Origin: Lachnospiraceae bacterium UBA7143
Lineage (GTDB): Bacteria > Bacillota > Clostridia > Lachnospirales > Lachnospiraceae
Length of the DNA stretch: 9,941 nt
Direction: 5' to 3'
Assembly (NCBI GenBank): GCA_002491905.1
Contig: DKWV01000060.1
Location: 1-9,941, forward strand
The position numbers were made by a program, and so were the translations under genes. Positions 1-7,451 of this stretch are shown piece by piece. The notes below the pieces were generated by a model that worked only from the letters and a program-made list of their open reading frames with translations, had not been told where the DNA came from and did not search any database. Every line of letters begins with the position of its first letter. Position 1 is the first letter of the stretch.

Positions 1-2
1 GC

Positions 3-98
3 TCATGCTTGCATGAAAGCATGATGACAGTTGCTTATGACGAGCAACGCGAACGAAAGATGCGAAGCATCTTGAGTCTGCTGATGTAAGTAGACTCA
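3..98 (+). repeat. Cluster of four short hairpins in the leader of the receiver gene
   Basis: Four inverted repeats follow one another directly. The first is TCATGCTT (3-10) with AAGCATGA (17-24), 8 bp with a 6-nt loop. The second is GTTGCT (30-35) with AGCAAC (43-48). The third is AAGATGC (57-63) with GCATCTT (67-73), 7 bp around a GAA loop. The fourth is TGAGTCT (73-79) with AGACTCA (92-98). None is followed by a T run, so they are not intrinsic terminators. They could structure the 5' untranslated RNA, bind a protein, or be a REP-like intergenic element. The pairings are directly visible; the role is unknown. Confidence 0.6.
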
Positions 99-128
99 GA
101 AGGATTCAGAAGTATGCACCCTGCTTAC

Positions 129-134
129 AGGAGG
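129..134 (+). promoter_or_regulatory. Ribosome binding site of the receiver gene
   Basis: AGGAGG lies 7 nt before the ATG at 142. It is a full consensus Shine-Dalgarno sequence and fixes that start over the overlapping ORF in another frame that begins at 155. Confidence 0.85.
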
Positions 135-141
135 GCAAAAG

Positions 142-684
142 ATGTTCTACCGGATTGCGATACTGGACGATGATGCGGACGCTCTGCGAAGGATGGAAGA
201 AATGTTCTCCGCCTATGGCGCGGCGCACCCGGAGCATGATTGGGAGACAGCCTGCTTTACACATGCGGAGCCGTTCATGGAAAGCGTATGCCGGACGGAG
301 CATGAGGGAGAGTGGGCGTTTGACATGCTGCTCATGGATATCTATCTTCCGGACGGGGACGGTATGGAGTGTGCCCGGACGCTGCGGCGAAACGGCTATG
401 ATGGGGTGATCATCTTCCAGTCCTCATCAGCGGAACACGCGGTGGAGGCATATGAGGTAGATGCGGTACAGTATCTTATCAAACCGGTATCACAGGAGCG
501 GCTTTTTGCGGCGGTAGACAGGGCAGTGGAGGAACTGCCCCGGTATCGGAAAAAGCGCTGCAAAAAAGGGACAGAGGAACAGCCTGTTCAGTCCACCGGG
601 AATACAAATTTTGAGAAAAAACAGACTTTCAGATTTTTCATAGACACTTTATGGACAAAATGGAACAGCCGCAGAAACGGATAG
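142..684 (+). CDS. Stand-alone response-regulator receiver (LytTR/AgrA-type receiver, no output domain)
   Basis: This encodes a 180-aa CheY-like receiver. The acidic pocket is D9-D10-D11, the phosphoacceptor is D66 in LLMDIYLPDGDG, the switch serines are S94/S95 in IIFQSSS, and the conserved lysine is K114 in YLIKP, so it should accept phosphate from a histidine kinase. The pattern 'SSAEHAVEAYEVDAVQYLIKP' resembles receivers of LytTR-family regulators such as AgrA. Those continue into a DNA-binding LytTR domain of about 100 residues; here the fold ends near residue 135 and only a basic, low-complexity tail of about 45 residues follows. The DNA turns AT-rich from about 600, and the stop lies inside a terminator-like hairpin. 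It may be a truncated regulator or a genuine output-less receiver acting by protein contact. No partner kinase is in the window. The gene for the large surface protein starts 23 nt downstream, so the two may be functionally linked. Confidence 0.85.
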   Translation: MFYRIAILDDDADALRRMEEMFSAYGAAHPEHDWETACFTHAEPFMESVCRTEHEGEWAFDMLLMDIYLPDGDGMECARTLRRNGYDGVIIFQSSSAEHAVEAYEVDAVQYLIKPVSQERLFAAVDRAVEELPRYRKKRCKKGTEEQPVQSTGNTNFEKKQTFRFFIDTLWTKWNSRRNG

Positions 685-693
685 GCGGCTTTT
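667..693 (+). terminator. Weak terminator-like hairpin overlapping the receiver stop codon
   Basis: AGCCGC (667-672) pairs with GCGGCT (685-690) around a 12-nt loop and is followed by TTTT (690-693). The stem is only 6 bp and the T run is short, so termination would be partial. The hairpin contains the receiver's stop codon and ends next to the Shine-Dalgarno of the next gene, so it could also modulate translation coupling between the two genes. Confidence 0.4.
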
Positions 694-699
694 GGGAGG
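694..699 (+). promoter_or_regulatory. Ribosome binding site that sets the start of the surface protein
   Basis: GGGAGG is 8 nt before the ATG at 708. The in-frame ATG at 651 has no such site and lies inside the receiver gene, so 708 is the better start. It also places a basic N-terminus and hydrophobic core correctly for a signal peptide. Confidence 0.8.
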
Positions 700-707
700 T
701 TATAGGT

Positions 708-1325
708 ATGGATGAACAACGTGCATGGTTAAAAGCAAGGAGAAAAAGGCGTCTGCGCATACTGGCGGTGATGCTCAGTGTTTGTGTGCTGTTTACGACC
801 TATCCCGATATTCTGGCAACGCTTTCCGTCTTTGCGTCGGAGGAACAGGCGCAGGCAGAAGGGCGGTATATCTCCGGCTTTACGGCGCTTTCTAAAGAGA
901 TCAGGGAGCAGACTGTCCCGGTGGGGACAGAACTTACGGAACTGTCGCTCCCCGACACGCTGGAGGCGGTCGTTACAAAGCAGCCATCGGAAGATACCGC
1001 CGGGCAGCCGGAGAATGACGGCAAAGAGGATTCCGGGGAGAATGACGGCAAGGAGTCGGACGGGGACACGACCGGCACGGAGGATAAGGACAGCAGTACC
1101 GGGGAAACGGAAGAAGGCGAGCCGTCCGACAGCGGGCAGGAAAATACGGAAGAAAACAAGGATACGGACGCCGGTGAGGAAACCGGGGACGAACAGGACA
1201 CGCAGCCGGAGAAAGACGGAGAATCGGAGGAAACGGACGGGAAAACCGCCGCAGGAGACGAGGAAACGGCAGACACCGAAGAGGAGGAAAACACAGAGGA
1301 AAGTGCGCCTGCGGAGGAACAGTAG
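708..1325 (+). CDS. N-terminal part of a giant surface protein: signal peptide plus acidic linker, ended by an in-frame amber
   Basis: As read, this is 205 aa. Residues 1-17 are strongly basic (KARRKRRLR), residues 18-31 are hydrophobic, and a plausible signal-peptidase site follows V41-F42-A43, so it is an export signal of the long type seen on Gram-positive surface proteins. Residues from about 90 to 205 are a low-complexity acidic stretch rich in Glu, Asp, Gly, Thr and Ser with no recognisable fold, probably an extended spacer. The stop is TAG at 1323-1325. The same frame continues open after it for 2033 codons into the next entry, with the same acidic composition on both sides (AEEQ, stop, EGAVSQETHTVT). 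I therefore read this as the start of a single gene spanning 708-7424. A free secreted acidic peptide with no domain has no obvious job on its own. Confidence 0.75.
   Translation: MDEQRAWLKARRKRRLRILAVMLSVCVLFTTYPDILATLSVFASEEQAQAEGRYISGFTALSKEIREQTVPVGTELTELSLPDTLEAVVTKQPSEDTAGQPENDGKEDSGENDGKESDGDTTGTEDKDSSTGETEEGEPSDSGQENTEENKDTDAGEETGDEQDTQPEKDGESEETDGKTAAGDEETADTEEEENTEESAPAEEQ
1011..1064 (+). repeat. 27-bp tandem repeat in the acidic linker
   Basis: GAGAATGACGGCAAAGAG (1011-1028) recurs at 1038-1055 with one mismatch, a period of 27 bp or nine codons (ENDGKE motif twice). It fits slippage-driven length variation in an unstructured spacer. Confidence 0.65.
1323..1325 (+). other. In-frame amber codon splitting the surface-protein gene
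   Basis: The codons CAG TAG GAA sit in one uninterrupted frame: coordinate 708 and coordinate 1362 are in the same phase (654 bp, 218 codons apart). There is no indel to explain it. A single base change from GAG (Glu) or CAG (Gln) would create it, and both residues are abundant there. TAG also ends the two regulator genes in this window (682-684 and 8391-8393), so the host evidently uses TAG as a normal stop. Confidence 0.85.
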
Positions 1326-1361
1326 GAAGGCGCAGTTTCACAGGAGACCCATACGGTCACG

Positions 1362-4300
1362 ATGCCGGAATATCATGCGGAAAATGTCATTTCGGTGCAG
1401 ACATTGGAAAACACGCAGACGGAAACTGCAGAAGAAGAGGCGGAAACGGTTACGATAGACGGCGTGACATGGCAGTCCGATCCGGCGTATGACGGAAGTG
1501 CGGAGGGAACATATACCTTTACCGCAGTTCTGCCGGAGGGCTATACACTGGCGGAGGATGTCAGCCTGCCGGAGATTTGCGTGACCGTGGAGCAGATAGA
1601 TGCAAAACTAAGAAGGGCGGCAGCGCGGGCAGCGGCGGCTTCGGACTGGGGCGGTACAGGGGTACAAAAGGTATACGTTCATAGTAGTAGGTATGTTTAT
1701 GGATATGGGAATAATTTGACGATAACACAGGGCAGCACGACGGATACAACGAAGCTTTACTATACGGGCAGTTCGGAACCAATTGATTTATCGCCGGCAG
1801 AGGGCAGTGTCGCGGACGGCTTCCATATGGAAGAGTGTGAGTTATGCACGACAGGTATTAAAGGTGATTGTAGTGATTATAGCAGTTTCGATGTCATTAC
1901 GTATATGAGTGGGGGGATTTTAAATCGTATATACAACATGAAAAGTGATGGCGGTATTCCCAGAAGCAATCAGGTTTTCATGTCAGGCGGGATATTGCTG
2001 ACGGAAAAAATGGCTATTGCAACTCCTGTGGTCGATATTTCCGGGAACAGTGCCATTAAGGGGAGCGTATGGTTTTCTGACAGTTTGTCGGTTTCCGACT
2101 CACCGCAGATCGGCGGAGAGGGGAAAGGTATTTTTATAGAATCCAGTAACAAGTTTACGGTCAGAGGCGCGCTTTCTAATGCCAGCATTTACGTGAATCC
2201 GCAGGCGGATTTTGCCGACGGTACGAAAATTGCGCAGGCGGCATCCGGCTATACGATTACGGAGAGCGACCTGGCACAGATGACATTGACCGGCAGTTAT
2301 GTGGAGGGAAAAGAGCTTTATCTGGAAAACAATGCGATTTACATCCGGGTGAAACCGGAAGTTCCCCATACCGTCACCTATAATTACAGCGCGAACGGCG
2401 GAACCTCCACCACAAAGACTTCTGATACGGTGATCGAGGGTGCGGCGGTAGATTTGACGCCTACAGCCACAAAGGGCGGCTGGGAGTTTGTGGGCTGGAA
2501 TACGGAGCAGAACGCGCACGAGGGACTTACGACCCTTACTATGGGTGAGGAGGATGTTACGCTATATGCGATTTACAAAAAGACACTGACCGCCAGCTTT
2601 TATTCCAGCAGCGCAGGCGCGAAGGAAACAGTATCGACAACCATTTATAATAAAGCGACGACGGGGACTGTTAAGGCACCTGCCATGAAAGCGTGGGCGA
2701 TGGCGGCGGAGAGCGGCTATACAGCATGGCATTGGTCTGACGGGAAATTTTCCGGGACAGCCGTAAATCCGGGAAGTGCGGTTTCTCTGTCTTCGAGTGC
2801 CGGAGACGTAAGCTATTATGGGTTATATCAAAAAAGCATAACGGTTTCCTATGATGCCAATGACGGAACCGGCAGTGCGGCTTCCCAGACCACAACCAGA
2901 CTCGCCAGTGTGCATGAGCAGGTCGCTTATCAGACGAGCCCCAGTGTGACGCTGCATGATGGAACGGGCTTTCGCCGTGAAGGCTATACTTTTAACGGCT
3001 GGATTGCGGGCAGCAAGACGGGAACCGATCTTGTGGCGGCGGGAACTTCTGTCAGTCCGACGCAAGATATCACATATTATGCAAGCTGGAAACCGAATAC
3101 CTATACCGTAACCCTTCAACCAAACGGCGGCACAGGAACTGCTCTTACCGGCTATACCTATGGTACAGATGCAGCCCTGCCGACAGATTGGGCGAAAACA
3201 GGTTATGACTTTGCAGGCTGGTATGACAACGAGAATTGTACCGGGGACCCGGTAACGGAAATCTCTGCCACAGACACCGGAAATAAGACATTCTGGGCGA
3301 AATGGACACCAAAAACTTATCAGGTAACATTTCATTATCATGGAGCGGATGGCGGAGACGCCACCGCAAGCCAAAATGTGACATATAACAGCAAATACGG
3401 TATCCTTCCCGTACCGACCAGAACAGGCTATACGTTCAAGGGCTGGTATACCGAGGCAGAGGGAAAGGGCACGGAAGTCAATGCGGGAACCACTGTAACA
3501 ACGGCATTTGCCCATACCCTTCATGCCTACTGGAAGGATGAAACACCGCCTGATAAGCCCATACTGAATGGCGTGACCCTGCCCGAACCAGAAGTTTGGA
3601 CGAATGACCAAGACACGATTTCTCTGAAACTGTATGACGGCGTGGGCGTGACTTCGTTGCTGGTAAGCGTTGACGAGAGCCCTTATACAGAAGTAAGCGG
3701 TTTTTCTGGCGGTGCAGACAGCATAGATTATAGCTACACCGATGTGCAGGAGGGGAAACATACCTATCAGTTTAAGGCTGTGGACGCAGCGGATAATTAT
3801 GCGGAAAGCGACCCGTTTACGATAAAACTGGATAAGACGAAACCAGAGATTGGCGAACTTACCTATGATAATGCGGTGCATACTAACCTCTGGAATTGGA
3901 TCATCGGCAAAAAGAGCATAGTTATCCATGTACCTGTCACGGATACTGGCAGCGGCGTGACTGAGATCAGTTACACCAGGACGGACAAGGATGCAGCAGG
4001 GAACTTGGATACGGGCAGCGCGGTAACAGATACAGCGACGGTTACGAACGGTGAAGCAAAGATTACTATTGCTGCTGACTTCCGGGGAACCATTGCGATT
4101 AGCTGTACGGATGCGGCGGGCAATGCTGCAGACGGTGTAACAATAGGGAAAGATGCGGGCGGCATGATCGTGGAAGACAATGCACCGGACATCACCATAC
4201 TGGCTGACCGAAATACATCTGATACGCAGCAGACACAGCCAGGCGGTGTGGCTGTCTCGGAAGGATATTATAATTCCGCACCCGCATTGCTTGTCACAGT

Positions 4301-7300
4301 AAAGGATGATACAGGCAATGCGATCACAGCGGGGATCGCCACAGTCAAATATAAAGTCGGGGACGGCACGGAACAGTCTGTCACCGCCACCGCAAGCGCA
4401 TTGCAGGAGGAAGTCCCCTTTACCATCCCTGCGTCAGAGATACCCCCGGGCATCACGGAGATAACAGTCACTGTCACTGACAATGCGGGAAATACAGCCA
4501 CAAAGCCTATTACCGTAAAGGTTAAGGGACCGGAGAATAAGCCTGCGGCAGTGATTGATTACCGGCAGGAAGAACTGACAGGACTTGTGCCCGGTGGAAG
4601 CTACACCATAGACGACACGGCATACACAGCGGACGGGGAAGGGCGCATCCCGATCATAGAAGGCTGGTTCGGTAAAAGCGTCAGCATCATCAAGAAGGGC
4701 AACGGCAGTGAGACCACCGACAGTACAGCACAGACCCTTTCCATTCCGGCAAGACCCGCTGCGCCCGGTGCCCCGGAACTGCGTACCCGCGACGATAAGT
4801 CCATCACCTTAGAGCCCATCACAGGCGCACAGTACCGCCTTGCGGACGGGACGGACAACTGGCAGGACAGCACGGCATTTACGGGGCTTGCCCAGAAGAC
4901 CATTTATTCCTTCAAAGCATACTACCCGGCGACAGACACAAGCTTTGCGTCTGCGGAGAGCAGTCCGGCGCAGATCGCCACCATGCCCACCGCGCCCACG
5001 CCGGATAAACTGCGGATCGGCTATGCGGCAGAGACTCTTACGTTGACGGACGGCATCGAGGCGTTTGCCGATGCAGGTTGTACCACGCCCGTTAGGGCAG
5101 GCAGTGTGACCGCCTACATAGGGCGGACCGTCTATATCCGCTACCTGGTAAACGATATCATCCCGGCGAGCCTGACTACGCCAGTACCCATCCCGGCACG
5201 CCCGGCGAAACCTGCGCCCGGAACAGAGGATGCCTCTTATCCGAAAGCGACGGACGGCGCGATCACAGGCTTGACGTCCGGCACCACTTACGAATACAGG
5301 GTAAAAGATACAGACGGTAATTTCGGCGCATGGAAGGCTGCCACGCCAGGCGGCACAAAGATAGAGAACCTTCCTGCCGGAGACTACGAGGTGCGCGTCA
5401 AGGCGGTGGAGACAGGAAACGCCAGTTTCCGGAGTGAAGCCGCAGCCGTCACTATCGGGGCAAAACCCGCCACCAAGTATGAGACGCCAGATATCCGCAT
5501 TGATTATCCTGCGGAGACACTGACCGGCTTTGTGCCCGGCGCAAAATATACGATAGGCAGCGATACCATAACGGCAGGCGCAGACGGCACCCTGCCCATC
5601 AAAAAGGATTGGTTCGGCACGACCCTGTCCATCACGCGAAACGGCAATGACAAAGATAAACTGGACAGCGACCCCCAGAGCCTTCCCATCCCGGCAAGAC
5701 CCGCGAAACCCACGCCCACAGGCGTAGACGTAAGCACAGCGGGCGGGACAGGGAAACTGACCGGGCTGACAGCAGGCACTGCCTATGAGGTTTCCACGGA
5801 CGGCGGGAAGACTTGGGCAAGCCATACAGCGGACGAAAGCGGACAGATCACAGGGCTTTTGCCCGGCACCTATGTGGTGCGGGTGAAAGCCGGTACGGAT
5901 CACTTTGCCGGTGAACCAAGCGACTCCGTTAAGATAGGCGCTTACCAGGTCAAAGTGACCTTTATGGTGGACGGGACGAAATACAGGGAGGTTTCCGTGG
6001 ATTATGGCGCGGCTCTGACGGATATCCTGCCCGTACCGGCGAAGGACAATGCCATAGGCGCGTGGTGCATGGACGAACAGGGGACAACACCCGCCGTATT
6101 CACAAACATCACTGCGGATATGACCGTCTATGCGGTCTACACCACAACCTACACCGTCACCTTACAGACAGGCACAGGCTATACCCTGTCGGCGCAGCCA
6201 GACAGCGAAAGCCCCGTCAAGGAGGGCGGCAGCTTTACCTTCCGCTTTGCACTGGCAGACGGCTACCAGCGGAACGCCAATTTTGCGGTGAAAGTAAACG
6301 GCGTGAAAGTGGAACTGACGGCGCAGGAACCCTACACCTATACCATCACGGACATCAGGGAGAACAAGACGGTCACCGTGGAGGGCGTAGGGAAGAAACC
6401 GGGCGGAAAACCCGCAGACGGCGGGGACAAAGAGGAAGACCCGAAGCCGGAGCCGGAGGACCCGTCACCCAAGCCGGACGACCAGACACCGGAGAATCCG
6501 GCACCGAAACCGCCCGTGACGCCGCCTGCGAAACCCACATCACCCGCACCGGCACCCGGCGAAACACCCCCGGCAGGGAAACAGCCGGAAGGCAGACCGG
6601 GAAAGACACCAGAACAGAAAGAAACCACAGAGCCGGAGAAAACCGGGGAACCGGAAGAAGAACCCGGCACAGAGGCAGGGACGCCGAAGCCGGATGGCAC
6701 AGATTTCGGGCAGACTACAGGCACACCGGCAAAACAGGCGGAAGTGAAGATAGGAGACGGCACGGTCATCGTGACGGTGGTATGTGAGGAAGAAAAATGC
6801 ACCGCCACAGTGGCGGACACCGAAAAGGTAGTGGAGGCAGTCCTGACGCCCGACCAGCAGGAACTTGTAAACGGCGGCGAGACCATAGAGATCAGGATAG
6901 ACGTGACCGATATCTCCGAGAAAGTACCTGCGCAGGATAAGGAAGTGATCGAGAGCGGCATCGAGGCATACCGCGAAGAAGTACCCGGACTCGTGCTTGG
7001 CATGTACGTTGATATCTCCATGTTTATCAAGATAGGAGCGGGTGACTGGAACGCCATCACCGAGACGGACGAACCCATAGAAGTGGTGGTAAACATTCCC
7101 GAAAAGCTGCTAAGTGACAATAGGGAGTTTTATATCATCCGTGCCCATAACGGGGAGTATACCTTTATGAATGACATGGATGATGCTCCCGACACCATCA
7201 CGGTCAGCACGGATCTGTTCTCCAGCTACGCCATCGCGTATGTGGAGACGGAAGGTGCAGGAGCAGACAGCGGGGCGAAATGCGGACTCTGCCATATCTG

Positions 7301-7424
7301 CCCGACCTTCTTGGGGATATGTTACCTTATCTGGCTGGCATTTATCATAGCGGTCATAGCGATCGTGGTATTTGCGGTAATGCACAGGAAGAAAGAGGAT
7401 GAGCTGGAGGAACGGAAGGGTTAA
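1362..7424 (+). CDS. Giant cell-surface adhesin-like protein, main part (InlB-type repeats, Ig/Fn-like modules, C-terminal membrane anchor)
   Basis: The open frame gives 2020 aa from the first ATG after the amber; add 218 for numbering in the joined protein. That ATG has no properly spaced ribosome site (nearest AGGAG-like element is about 15 nt away) and no signal peptide, so independent translation into a surface protein is unlikely. In order: residues 29-77, a small domain around TIDGVTWQSDPAYDG; about 98-335, a Gly/Ser/Asn-rich stretch with recurring short strands such as MSGGIL and DISGNSAIKGSV that looks like a beta-helix; 336-726, five InlB B-type (Listeria-Bacteroides) repeats with GWxxE and AxWK signatures; 727-1056, Ig-like modules with DKTKPEI and TDNAGN motifs; about 1060-1528, three paired modules joined by IPARPAxP; 1529-1596, a sixth InlB-like repeat; 1680-1790, a Pro/Lys/Glu stalk; 1791-1964, a beta-rich pre-anchor domain; C1974/C1977/C1980; a membrane helix at about 1984-2008; then a charged tail HRKKEDELEERKG. 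There is no LPXTG motif. The likely role is adhesion at the cell surface; the ligand is unknown. Confidence 0.8.
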   Translation: MPEYHAENVISVQTLENTQTETAEEEAETVTIDGVTWQSDPAYDGSAEGTYTFTAVLPEGYTLAEDVSLPEICVTVEQIDAKLRRAAARAAAASDWGGTGVQKVYVHSSRYVYGYGNNLTITQGSTTDTTKLYYTGSSEPIDLSPAEGSVADGFHMEECELCTTGIKGDCSDYSSFDVITYMSGGILNRIYNMKSDGGIPRSNQVFMSGGILLTEKMAIATPVVDISGNSAIKGSVWFSDSLSVSDSPQIGGEGKGIFIESSNKFTVRGALSNASIYVNPQADFADGTKIAQAASGYTITESDLAQMTLTGSYVEGKELYLENNAIYIRVKPEVPHTVTYNYSANGGTSTTKTSDTVIEGAAVDLTPTATKGGWEFVGWNTEQNAHEGLTTLTMGEEDVTLYAIYKKTLTASFYSSSAGAKETVSTTIYNKATTGTVKAPAMKAWAMAAESGYTAWHWSDGKFSGTAVNPGSAVSLSSSAGDVSYYGLYQKSITVSYDANDGTGSAASQTTTRLASVHEQVAYQTSPSVTLHDGTGFRREGYTFNGWIAGSKTGTDLVAAGTSVSPTQDITYYASWKPNTYTVTLQPNGGTGTALTGYTYGTDAALPTDWAKTGYDFAGWYDNENCTGDPVTEISATDTGNKTFWAKWTPKTYQVTFHYHGADGGDATASQNVTYNSKYGILPVPTRTGYTFKGWYTEAEGKGTEVNAGTTVTTAFAHTLHAYWKDETPPDKPILNGVTLPEPEVWTNDQDTISLKLYDGVGVTSLLVSVDESPYTEVSGFSGGADSIDYSYTDVQEGKHTYQFKAVDAADNYAESDPFTIKLDKTKPEIGELTYDNAVHTNLWNWIIGKKSIVIHVPVTDTGSGVTEISYTRTDKDAAGNLDTGSAVTDTATVTNGEAKITIAADFRGTIAISCTDAAGNAADGVTIGKDAGGMIVEDNAPDITILADRNTSDTQQTQPGGVAVSEGYYNSAPALLVTVKDDTGNAITAGIATVKYKVGDGTEQSVTATASALQEEVPFTIPASEIPPGITEITVTVTDNAGNTATKPITVKVKGPENKPAAVIDYRQEELTGLVPGGSYTIDDTAYTADGEGRIPIIEGWFGKSVSIIKKGNGSETTDSTAQTLSIPARPAAPGAPELRTRDDKSITLEPITGAQYRLADGTDNWQDSTAFTGLAQKTIYSFKAYYPATDTSFASAESSPAQIATMPTAPTPDKLRIGYAAETLTLTDGIEAFADAGCTTPVRAGSVTAYIGRTVYIRYLVNDIIPASLTTPVPIPARPAKPAPGTEDASYPKATDGAITGLTSGTTYEYRVKDTDGNFGAWKAATPGGTKIENLPAGDYEVRVKAVETGNASFRSEAAAVTIGAKPATKYETPDIRIDYPAETLTGFVPGAKYTIGSDTITAGADGTLPIKKDWFGTTLSITRNGNDKDKLDSDPQSLPIPARPAKPTPTGVDVSTAGGTGKLTGLTAGTAYEVSTDGGKTWASHTADESGQITGLLPGTYVVRVKAGTDHFAGEPSDSVKIGAYQVKVTFMVDGTKYREVSVDYGAALTDILPVPAKDNAIGAWCMDEQGTTPAVFTNITADMTVYAVYTTTYTVTLQTGTGYTLSAQPDSESPVKEGGSFTFRFALADGYQRNANFAVKVNGVKVELTAQEPYTYTITDIRENKTVTVEGVGKKPGGKPADGGDKEEDPKPEPEDPSPKPDDQTPENPAPKPPVTPPAKPTSPAPAPGETPPAGKQPEGRPGKTPEQKETTEPEKTGEPEEEPGTEAGTPKPDGTDFGQTTGTPAKQAEVKIGDGTVIVTVVCEEEKCTATVADTEKVVEAVLTPDQQELVNGGETIEIRIDVTDISEKVPAQDKEVIESGIEAYREEVPGLVLGMYVDISMFIKIGAGDWNAITETDEPIEVVVNIPEKLLSDNREFYIIRAHNGEYTFMNDMDDAPDTITVSTDLFSSYAIAYVETEGAGADSGAKCGLCHICPTFLGICYLIWLAFIIAVIAIVVFAVMHRKKEDELEERKG
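2367..3540 (+). repeat. Array of five InlB B-type (Listeria-Bacteroides) protein repeats
   Basis: Approximate units are 2367-2583, 2584-2835, 2836-3099, 3100-3315 and 3316-3540. Each begins with an alternating strand (VTYNY, LTASFY, ITVSYD, YTVTLQ, YQVTFHY), has a central hydrophobic turn (GWEFVGWN, YTFNGWIA, YDFAGWYD, YTFKGWYT), and closes with Tyr/Ala-x-Trp or an equivalent (LYAIYKK, YASWKP, WAKWTP, HAYWKD). The second unit is the most diverged, with WHWSDG in the turn. The units are recognisable in protein but not near-identical in DNA, so this is an old array rather than a recent duplication. Confidence 0.75.
4540..5945 (+). repeat. Three tandem two-part modules joined by an IPARPAxP linker
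   Basis: Modules beginning with IDYRQEELTGLVPG (about 4551), IGYAAETLTLTDG (about 5018) and IDYPAETLTGFVPG (about 5499) each end at SIPARPAAP, PIPARPAKP or PIPARPAKP. Each is followed by a fibronectin-III-like stretch with a GLxxGTxYE / YxVRVKA pattern. The first and third are clearly related over their length (both contain a WFG turn), while the middle one is shorter and more diverged. This is internal duplication inside the surface protein. Confidence 0.65.
7281..7424 (+). other. Cys-rich juxtamembrane motif plus membrane anchor and charged tail
   Basis: At the C-terminus of the surface protein, C-x-x-C-x-x-C-P (C1974, C1977, C1980) directly precedes a helix of about 25 hydrophobic residues (YLIWLAFIIAVIAIVVFAV) and a 12-14 residue charged tail. 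The order is like a sortase substrate (hydrophobic segment then basic tail), but no LPXTG-type site is present, so retention by the membrane helix itself is the simplest reading. Confidence 0.7.
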
Positions 7425-7451
7425 GGAAAACCGGCGGCTTTTAACGGGGGT

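Noticed and set aside
800..1360. Long Ser-rich minus-strand open frame opposite the acidic linker
   Set aside because: It is the mirror of Glu/Asp/Gly/Thr codons on the + strand (GAG/GAA/GAC give CTC/TTC/GTC), a compositional shadow without a ribosome site.
1362..1364. ATG as a genuine independent start of a second gene
   Set aside because: There is no Shine-Dalgarno at proper distance, no signal peptide after it, and the frame is continuous with the upstream signal-peptide fragment.
2823..3929. 368-codon minus-strand open frame inside the adhesin
   Set aside because: It is Cys/Ile/Arg-rich with no domain and no start signals, fully inside a well-supported + strand gene; the same applies to the 364-codon frame at 4809-5903.
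6062..6787. 241-codon + strand frame overlapping the Pro-rich stalk
   Set aside because: It is a +1-shifted reading of a GC-rich repetitive stretch giving Arg/Gly/Thr low-complexity sequence.
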